From positions 1-15,412 of the forward strand of contig JAOXYB010027811.1 in assembly GCA_028565635.1 (NCBI GenBank): a stretch of 15,412 bases of DNA. The letters are read 5' to 3'. The stretch's first letter is position 1. Each line of letters opens with the position of its first letter. The notes under the pieces were generated by a model. The model was not told the DNA's origin. It saw nothing but the letters and a program-made list of their open reading frames with translations, and did not search any database. Positions 9,801-15,412 of this stretch are shown here, in pieces. The translations under genes and the position numbers were made by a program. Source of the stretch: Phoronis ovalis. Lineage: Eukaryota; Phoronida; Phoronidae.

Positions 9801-12800
9801 GCATAACTTTTATTTTTGTACCCAGCTTCCTTCGTTATGAACCCCGTTGATCCATAATGTCTGTATACAGAAGACCTTTGTTGCGCTAACCTGAATTCAG
9901 AATTTATTAATGCCTTTTTCATGTTAGAAGACATTTTTGAGGAAGACGTTCCTAATGCAAAACCACTCTCAGAAGCAGCCACAGACGAGCGGGTCGAAAG
10001 TACATCAGACGTGTATCTCACTTTTATATTTTTATAAATATTGAGAGCAGATTCAGCAGCCATGTCTTTAGATGACTGCATTCTGCAAGAATAGATTGTT
10101 TATGCCGTAAGTTAAAACTACTGTCAATTTGCTGCAAACAAGACATATATCTGGTAAAATGCATTTAAACATAAACACACCTATATCCTGCCATATAGGT
10201 ATTTAAAAGGGAGCTACTGCATGTATTTTACCTATATGTCAAGACTATTTTTATTATAAATTCACGAAACCGAGGTTGGTAGAAATTAAGGATCTGATAT
10301 AGTTGGTTAAGGACAACTAAATGTAGGTTCGATCCTATTTATTTTCCCCATATATGTCTTATATTTATAATTAAATTCAAGCGTTTGCCAAAATGGAGAC
10401 TTTTGGTAGCACAGGTGTGAAGAAACATCATTTATACGACTGTTTAAAGTAACAATTTAATCATTCCACTACCTATACCCATTACCTCTAGATTATGGCG
10501 TGTAGAATGTCAGGATCGCTGGATTAAGGATCCACGACTGTTCACTTTTATTAAATAAAAATTAGTCTAAACTTTGCGTGACTCTTCACACTTTCCAGGT
10601 ATTTTTCCGCACAAAATGCTAATTTTATAAAAAAATTAGAGTGATAATGTAGTGCTTTACTTATTCGAAATTATAACCACACCAAGTAATACTGCATTAT
10701 TGGTGGATAATGCTTGACACGATTCATGATTTGGAGGCGTGTGTGTTGTGGGTAGCCATTTTTTTACAACTACTCATGCCACCTCAATGATGTTTGCAGA
10801 GGAACAGATATTTAAAACAAGTCTCATGCTATCTTATAGTCTTTCGTATGTACGCTATTATTTCAATATCCCTACAATGGCGATAGAACCAGCGTACAGT
10901 AAACAGTACCTGATTGCTCTTGGTATATATTATAAAGCGGTGCATAAAGTACATATAGCTTTAAAATAGATTAATGATGAATTCTGTGTATTTTTGTCCC
11001 CGTTTCCTACTTACCTGAGTGGCAGTTTCCTTTTCTTGTAATATTTCATTTAATTTAGTTAAAAATTTTAATAAATGGCGTAGAAAATAAATGTTTATCT
11101 TGATGTTTCAGGAATTTACATCAAGCTTTTCTATGTAAAATAGATAGAGACAAGAAGTTTAAAAAAAATTAGTTTACTGGTTCGGAAGGTGAATATACTC
11201 CAGGTAAACAATGGGCAATAGGTTTAGCATACAATAACAAATTAAATAATCATCAAATTGTAATAATTAGTAGATAAAAAATTCTACAAAATAGCGGTGG
11301 TTTTTCAATGGTACGTCATGCACTACAGTTTCCGCGCTATATTATAATGTTTTGCACTGAACGTATGCGATATCACGTGAAATATTATAGAATCAAAGAA
11401 TCTAAAATTATGGAGCTGTTTATCCAATTCTATTTATCACTAGACAGTATAAAGCGGAAAACGCAGTATATCGCGCAGCGTTTTTCGAGAAGTTTATTAA
11501 ATTGGGAAATATGTTTGTATTTGTGACGTTGTCATTTGTCTAATTAATGGGATTATAGATATTTGGACAGTTATGTAAGGAATTGTTTGAGTAATAACAA
11601 TAATTTGTTTCTCGTAAAAATATTTTGTATTACGGTCAAGTATCCGTTGTAAATTTGAGAATAAATGTTGACATTTATCTTCAGAATAGTTGTTGCAGAA
11701 GTTATCAGGGGTTCTTTATTTCGAGATAATAATATACTGCTGATTTTAATCTTTGGTGTAGGTTTGGCCTATATAAACCTCATATTAACTAACTATTTCG
11801 ACGTTGCTTTTCGTCGCATCAACCCTGAAATAGACAGAGTATTCAGGAGCAGTAAAATAATTTCCGAGGGCCGTCGTACTGTCAAATCCATAAAATCCCC
11901 AAGAGCCACTCCTCTCTATCTTGATAGGTCCAAAGAATGGCGCGCCGCTTGTTCTTGAGAGAGATTTTATTCTTGAGAGGCCAAACAATGACAACTTTAT
12001 AACATATATCTGACAAGTTGAGTTATAAAAGAAACTTAAACTTGATTTACCTGTAAGATTTTATTGCCTATTTCTAAACAGGGGGCTGGCTTCTTAGTTA
12101 ATGCTGTGGAAATCTCTACAATAATCTTATAATTTGGTCAGACGGTAATAACACTTTATGGTTTTGTACTTCCCTTTTCCTGCAGAAAGTGCCAAACAGT
12201 GTGCTTACAAGTTTGTGCATACCTTTGACAAGATAGCCTCCAGCTTGTAAAGTGTCTCAATTTTGACACATTTCGAAATTGTATATCCGATGCCATAAGC
12301 TATTTATATCACGTAACTGTGAACAAAAACTTTTTAGGAGAAAAGGCGTACGGTTTTCTATTTTCTGTGGCGAAACACTCTGCACGCCAGCATAAATATA
12401 TGTGGGTTTTAGGTGTATTGTCACCCCAGATTGTCACCCTGTATAAGCTGTTAACCGCCTGAAAGGGCACTCAGGTATGAAGTGTGTACCATAATCGTGA
12501 ATGGCCCGAAAAAATACTTTCAACAAAAAAAAGTCCAGGGTCACCGCAGGGTTATGAAAAACCATCTCTAAACAAGAAACAATATAACTCTAATAGTGTT
12601 ATCATATGCGACAAAACTTCGACAAGGAAAAAATGAATTATTTTTTAGTTGAGACCCTAAAATCGCCACTGAACATACACCTATGCAAAACTGGCCGCGA
12701 AAAATCGACGTCAAACCGGGTCATAGGCAAGAGGTGGAAACTAGCTCTTTTTAGTCAAAACAGGCTATTTAAACTAAATGCGCATTTCACGTTACAATTA

Positions 12801-13854
12801 ATCCTCACCAAAGTTCCCTTTCATGCGTTTTGATAACGAGCAACAGTGCCCATTTTTGGTTTTGTAGCTGAGTGACCCTCAAATGCATGCCGCTATAATT
12901 TACTTATAAAGACGCGTTTACTCATCATGCTGTGTTTCTACAGATTCAATTTATTTAACTAGCTACACTTACAAACGTTCCTCCACCAGTTTCGTGTCTC
13001 TGATCAAACTTGATCGTACAGACGGCAGCGATAAGTCCCGAACAGTATTTATTATTTTCGAAATGTTGCTTCTGGTTATATCGCTTGAATATCGCCTTGC
13101 TTGGTCTTTCTTGTATTTCAGTGATATACCTGTCGTGTTTCTTCGGCAGGTTCCGGAAGAACGACTAACATTTCTATTTCTGTTGTATGCTGATTTATCT
13201 AATCTCTGTTCATGATCACTGGCTTTCCTTGGCGAAGTCGGTGCATAGTAGACGCTTCCCGCTTGCTGACATTGGGAATTGTTTACACGCCGACTTGTTG
13301 GATACAAGGCACTTAAACATTATACGCAATAACTAATGTAACTTGCTTTCATCATAGAATTCTGTTAACAAATTATTCCTTAGTGGTGTGAAAATGGTAA
13401 TTTTCCATCCACAAGAACACGAATAAATAAAGGAGACGCGAATAAAAATACTAGACAATGTTTCTAAACTTTTAAAACTAAATAAAATACATTAATTGCA
13501 TCATGCAGTTACGTAAGCCATACGTTTTAAAAAGTGTGCAGTCCGCATGCTAGTCACTCATCAGTCTTTGTTCAATGAATATAACCAGAAAAAATGCGAA
13601 GGGCTTTAATTTTCATAAATACAGTTTCGTAAATAAATTGTGATCAAGCATCAAGAGCGGGTACAATATATATTAATGTAATCAAAACTTTCTTACATGG
13701 GAGGAGGAAAAACCAATATGTCTGCACTTGTTATTTTTGTACATGATGTGTTAGTTTGCACAAAGCTTGGTGCTTTACGTATGGTAGATCTTGATTGGAT
13801 CTTATCTGATGCTTCTCTTTGTTTCCTTACAGACATCGTCTTCTTTTCATCCAT
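3832..13854 (-). CDS. CNBD2: Cyclic-nucleotide-binding domain protein, CNBD2-like, nine coding exons
   Basis: This is a predicted cAMP/cGMP-binding regulatory protein; vertebrate CNBD2 is linked to sperm. The exons, in transcript order, are 13854-13697, 13311-12973, 10082-9119, 8088-7789, 7151-6971, 6684-6580, 6186-5999, 5596-5446 and 4139-3832. Phases agree at all eight junctions and the total is 897 codons plus stop. The start ATG is at 13854-13852. Residues 1-487 are Ser/Arg/Lys-rich and probably disordered. Exon 4 (488-587) has the helical lead-in, with DRIKINILWAKWL and FDPDAFRA...RTDEDLDLLR, the strongest CNBD2-like signature. Exons 5-7 form the CNB domain: GAYIVRQGYRG (619-629), YFLVSGRVAVT (633-643) and the cassette FGEVALLHDVGRTA (664-677). 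Exons 8-9 resemble a second, degenerate CNB-like fold. The N-terminal extension is long compared with vertebrate CNBD2. An exon may be missing between the last two. Confidence 0.86.
4268..4342. repeat. About 30-bp tandem repeat starting GGATC(C/T)
   Basis: Units begin at 4268 (31 bp), 4299 (30 bp) and 4329 (partial). Each reads GGATC-(C/T)-...-GTTTTT-(G)-CCAA-TTAGCAG, with several mismatches. It lies directly beside the palindrome at 4345-4377 and may be part of the same small decayed element. Confidence 0.7.
4345..4377. repeat. Perfect 14-bp palindrome with 5-base loop
   Basis: ATAAATAAGCTAAG at 4345-4358 is the exact reverse complement of CTTAGCTTATTTAT at 4364-4377, separated by TTGAT. 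It sits in intron 8 of the CNBD2-like gene next to a short tandem repeat. No gene use is evident. Confidence 0.9.
5052..5230 (+). other. Unassigned coding-like block (possible exon or element relic)
   Basis: A pyrimidine-rich acceptor (AACTGCCTTTCTTTAG, ending at 5051) is followed by 59 sense codons, then TAA. The peptide begins STSSNGGAQVDLHTLGYF, then ARHPILKKAHDCIRQLYS, and ends INWKRFMGYAG. Its composition and codons look protein-like. A GTAACA donor (about 5228) just before the stop would make it an internal exon. I do not recognise the family. It lies antisense within a CNBD2-like intron, so it may be a relic of a mobile element or a nested gene exon. Confidence 0.3.
5999..7151 (-). other. 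CNB domain of the CNBD2-like protein (exons 5-7)
   Basis: The three exons 7151-6971, 6684-6580 and 6186-5999 encode the cyclic-nucleotide-binding fold. The phosphate-binding cassette runs from Phe664 to Ala677. It keeps the Gly-Glu pair (665-666), which in this family contacts the ribose 2'-OH, and the Arg (675), which binds the cyclic phosphate. The closing strand and start of the C-terminal helix follow in exon 7 (SDEVEVILIDRGDFLDVV). Binding is therefore plausible. The loop between strands 4 and 5, around the exon 5/6 junction, is short. Confidence 0.85.
7152..7788 (-). other. Intron 4 of the CNBD2-like gene
   Basis: This 637-bp intron has a GTATGA donor at 7788 and acceptor CTCTGTTGTAG ending at 7152. 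A stretch near 7450-7475 (GAATTCAATATGGCTGCC) resembles the 'ATGGCTGCC' motif often met in short animal transposon relics. No coding signal beyond that was seen. Confidence 0.6.
8089..9118 (-). other. Intron 3 of the CNBD2-like gene
   Basis: This 1030-bp intron has a GTAAAT donor at 9118 and acceptor TGAATTTTACAG ending at 8089. It contains the foldback element at 8741-8991. The rest is AT-rich and I see no exon in it. Confidence 0.7.
8741..8991. mobile_element. Foldback MITE-like element, 251 bp
   Basis: The ends are perfect 14-bp inverted repeats: AGGCCTACCTAACC (8741-8754) and GGTTAGGTAGGCCT (8978-8991). Inside, the arms pair in order: CGCACTCGCG (8778-8787) with CGCGAGTGCG (8941-8950), CCTGTTTCCT (8790-8799) with AGGAAACAGG (8929-8938), CCGAAAT (8830-8836) with ATTTCGG (8912-8918) and GCTACTCGAA (8841-8850) with TTCGAGTAGC (8898-8907). 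The element is GC-richer than its surroundings and has no coding capacity. No clear target-site duplication was seen, so the superfamily is undecided. Confidence 0.88.
9119..10082 (-). other. Large disordered exon 3 of the CNBD2-like gene
   Basis: This single 964-nt exon encodes residues 167-487, rich in Ser, Arg, Lys and Thr with no recognisable fold. It is bounded by a strong acceptor (CTATTCTTGCAG) and a GTAAAT donor. Visible features are a basic KEKRKK patch (280-285), basophilic-kinase-like sites such as KRAS (311-314) and RRPT (388-391), and a helical end (ELYEVMRAMRQVARVKEQ) that leads into the CNB-proximal exon. Its second base starts an in-frame ATG, so an alternative first exon could give a 731-residue form. 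Confidence 0.85.
10297..10335 (+). other. Decayed tRNA-like / SINE-head fragment
   Basis: The stretch has an A-box-like TAGTTGGTTAAGG followed by a B-box-like GGTTCGATCC (10326-10335), the internal Pol III promoter motifs of tRNAs. The boxes are about 26 bases apart, too close for a working tRNA, and no acceptor stem or anticodon arm can be built. It is best read as a deleted tRNA pseudogene or SINE head. Confidence 0.4.
11665..11958 (+). CDS. Possible small one-pass membrane protein, nested and antisense
   Basis: An ATG-initiated frame of 97 codons lies inside intron 2 of the CNBD2-like gene, on the opposite strand. It would encode a protein with a hydrophobic segment (about residues 24-42, NILLILIFGVGLAYINLIL) followed by a basic tail (FRRINPEIDRVFRSSKI). 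Codon choice looks like coding sequence, with purine-rich first positions. I recognise no family. Against it, there is no clear poly(A) signal soon after the stop and the reverse strand is also open here (11785-11994). It could also be an exon, with acceptor-like CAG at about 11679 or 11697. Confidence 0.3.
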   Translation: MLTFIFRIVVAEVIRGSLFRDNNILLILIFGVGLAYINLILTNYFDVAFRRINPEIDRVFRSSKIISEGRRTVKSIKSPRATPLYLDRSKEWRAACS

Positions 13855-15082
13855 CTTAAAAAATAAAAAACATGTGAGCGAGAAAGTCAGCAACACATAG
13901 TACGTTAGGGAGCCAAGACGTTTTTACACTATGTTGTTGCTGGTTAAACGCCTTCCAGTTATGATCGACGGTATGCATTGTTGAGAGGCGATATGTGTAT
14001 TGTGACGTGTTCGTTTGGACTCGATTACGTATGTAACACCCAGTGTGTACGAATTTAACATATAATAAAAGCGTATATATGTTGTAAATTTTTATTTAAT
14101 ACTGTCAAACTATATTTTGTTTTTAAGGATCTAATTTGAACATGCGTTTAATGATCGTTGGCTTCATTGGGAAGTGAAATTCATTAGATTCAAGGAATTA
14201 AAATGTGAATACATTTATACCTCGATGCCAATATTGGTTGCTGCAATCATTTGAAATATTTCGAAAATTTCCCAAAATGACGAGTTTCCATAAATTGGGA
14301 GTCAGCAAAGAAATAATTTTTAGTGCAATTTGTGAAGATCACCGACTTTAAAAAAAAACAAACTTTTGGAACATTTTGATCCAAACACATTTTTTTGAAC
14401 CCCAGCTCCAGATTCAAATTCAGATTCGAAATAGACTATGTCCGAACGTTGCGGCCGCATGTTTTGACCAATGCAGCTGGAAGCCTTGTACCTAGGCAAC
14501 ATATTTTTTTGGCTTTTTTGAGAGAATTCCAGGAGTATATTAACATTCTTTTATAACCAGTGTCTCTTGTTTCTGCATTTTGTTATTAAAATCCATGAAA
14601 ATATTCAGAAAAATCGTTTGAAATATTTAAGAACCTCCGATAATCGTGGGAAAAATTAGTCGAAACAAAAATTGTGAAAAGTCATTGTTTTTTTCAATTA
14701 TTTGCAATTCAGGGCATTTTAGTATTTTTTAATTCGAATCTGAATCTGGAGCTGAATCTGAATCTGGAGCTGACTTTATGTTGAATCTGAATCTGGAGCT
14801 GAATCTGGAGCTCACTTTACGTACGTTCAAACAAGTAGTAACGAGATACATTTTGTTCATCAACAGCTAGATGAAAATGCATTAAAAAAAAGAATGTAAT
14901 CACGTTATTTGCTTTCCGTAAAGTGTTATTTAACCACTGAACAGTTAGGTAAAAATCACTTTCTTGATAAAAATGTTAAGTTTTCTAGTAAATATAGTGA
15001 TATTTAGCTATTAATTTTTTCGATATTTGTGTGTATCATTTACATACTCTGCCTGACCTCATGTGTAAATATTCTGTTTCAG
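13855..15082. other. Non-coding region upstream of the CNBD2-like gene
   Basis: No exon was recognised on either strand. The CNBD2-like start codon is immediately preceded, on the minus strand, by a strong acceptor-like tract (TTTTTTATTTTTTAAG), so its 5' UTR may continue in an exon further right and the promoter is not located. The region holds the inverted repeat and tandem array at 14403-14812 and a directly repeated TTTGAAATATTT near 14250 and 14617. Confidence 0.6.
14403..14812. repeat. Inverted repeat joined to an 18-bp tandem array
   Basis: The left arm, CAGCTCCAGATTC (14403-14415) and CAGATTCGAA (14421-14430), is the reverse complement of GAATCTGGAGCTG (14742-14754) and TTCGAATCTG (14733-14742). 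The right arm is expanded into tandem 18-bp units, GAATCTGAATCTGGAGCT, at 14736-14753, 14754-14771 and 14783-14800. A 12-bp remnant (14801-14812) follows, and 11 bases (GACTTTATGTT) interrupt units 2 and 3. The arms enclose about 300 AT-rich bases. It is probably a decayed foldback element whose arm grew by slippage. Confidence 0.85.
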
Positions 15083-15136
15083 AATTGGCTACAACCACAG
15101 AGAATCTTACAACAACCTTAATAACAGCAACACCAG
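15083..15136 (+). CDS. Candidate 54-nt Thr-rich exon of a gene continuing right
   Basis: The acceptor ATTCTGTTTCAG ends at 15082 and the donor CCAG|GTAATA follows 15136. The only useful frame reads 17 codons, LATTTENLTTTLITATP, with two bases before and one after, so the exon is symmetrical phase 1-1. This is the usual form for linker or domain exons of secreted and membrane-bound animal proteins. The Thr-rich peptide, with an NLT sequon, suggests an O-glycosylated stalk. No neighbouring exon is visible, so the gene cannot be named, and chance splice motifs are possible. Confidence 0.4.
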
Positions 15137-15412
15137 GTAATATGTACTATTGTTGCCTTCATATTTGTGCATTGCAGTTCATAGTCATATGGCATTAGAT
15201 AGCCAATTACAACCATCGTCTGTAATCCACATGCTGAAAATAGATCTTTGACGCGTTAATAATTAATATGTCTTTTTTCTCTTTCTTTTTGTTTTTGCCC
15301 CTGGGCAGCTATATGAACATTTCCATTTGAAAGTAGCTTTAATTTCGCACAAAGTGAGAGAAATCACAATTTAAAATTGCTATTTTTTATCAAAATTTGA
15401 GGGGATTATATG
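15137..15412. other. Right-edge sequence without recognisable features
   Basis: This is AT-rich sequence after the candidate Thr-rich exon, presumably its downstream intron. I see no exon, RNA gene or repeat with a partner in this window. Confidence 0.5.

Larger units (their letters stand above)
10083..12972 (-). other. Intron 2 of the CNBD2-like gene (2890 bp)
   Basis: This is the largest intron in the window, with donor T|GTAAGT at 12972 and acceptor CTATTCTTGCAG ending at 10083. It contains a tRNA-like fragment (about 10297-10335), a small palindrome (ACCTATAT at 10179-10186 with ATATAGGT at 10193-10200) and one ORF with a membrane segment (11665-11958). The remaining open frames look like chance. 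Confidence 0.7.

Noticed and set aside
10297-10335. A working tRNA gene
   Set aside because: A- and B-box-like motifs are present but too close together, and no cloverleaf can be drawn.
10739-11526. Two open frames of 70-76 codons on the + strand (10739-10969, 11308-11526)
   Set aside because: Composition is not protein-like, starts are weak, and there are no splice sites or domains.
14320-14502. Open frame with a Ser-Glu-rich stretch on the minus strand
   Set aside because: The peptide pattern comes from the left arm of the short inverted repeat; there is no start context or splice support.

Overview
This is a eukaryotic, almost certainly invertebrate animal, genomic window. It is AT-rich, its coding sequence is cut into short exons flanked by GT...AG splice sites, and there are no bacterial-style operons or ribosome binding sites. 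The two recognisable genes are an alpha-amylase of the fungal/Dictyostelium-like GH13_1 type and a CNBD2-type cyclic-nucleotide-binding protein. Together with the small introns and scattered short inverted-repeat elements, they would fit a marine invertebrate such as a mollusc or another lophotrochozoan. The species cannot be fixed from the sequence alone.

Layout. Positions 1-468 are the end of an amylase intron and open with a 29-bp tandem repeat cut by the window edge. Positions 469-3428 (+) carry the last six exons of the amylase: catalytic regions III and IV, domain C, a Ser/Thr-rich stalk, a membrane anchor and a ten-residue tail ending in Tyr-Glu-Pro-Val. Positions 3429-3831 are the back-to-back 3' ends of two convergent genes, each with a plausible poly(A) signal.

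Positions 3832-13854 (-) are a nine-exon gene, rebuilt here from splice sites with matching phases at every junction, predicted to encode 897 residues. Residues 1-487 are a Ser/Arg/Lys-rich, probably disordered region. They are followed by a helical lead-in, a cyclic-nucleotide-binding (CNB) domain with an intact phosphate-binding cassette, and a C-terminal region resembling a second, degenerate CNB-like fold. Its introns hold a 251-bp foldback element (8741-8991), a block of short repeats and a palindrome (4268-4377), an unexplained coding-like block on the opposite strand (about 5052-5230), a decayed tRNA-like fragment (about 10297-10335) and a possible nested small ORF with one membrane segment (11665-11958).

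Positions 13855-15082 are non-coding and hold an inverted repeat joined to a short GAATCT/GGAGCT-based tandem array. Positions 15083-15136 (+) look like one 54-nt Thr-rich, phase 1-1 exon of a further gene that continues off the right edge; the rest to 15412 shows nothing codable.

The genes are not an operon and need not work together. The most interesting biology is the amylase C-terminus. The tyrosine of its YxxPhi-type tail sits seven residues after the membrane segment, the geometry of LAMP-type lysosomal sorting signals, so this animal amylase may be a membrane-bound endolysosomal enzyme rather than a secreted digestive one. This is inference from the tail sequence and spacing.
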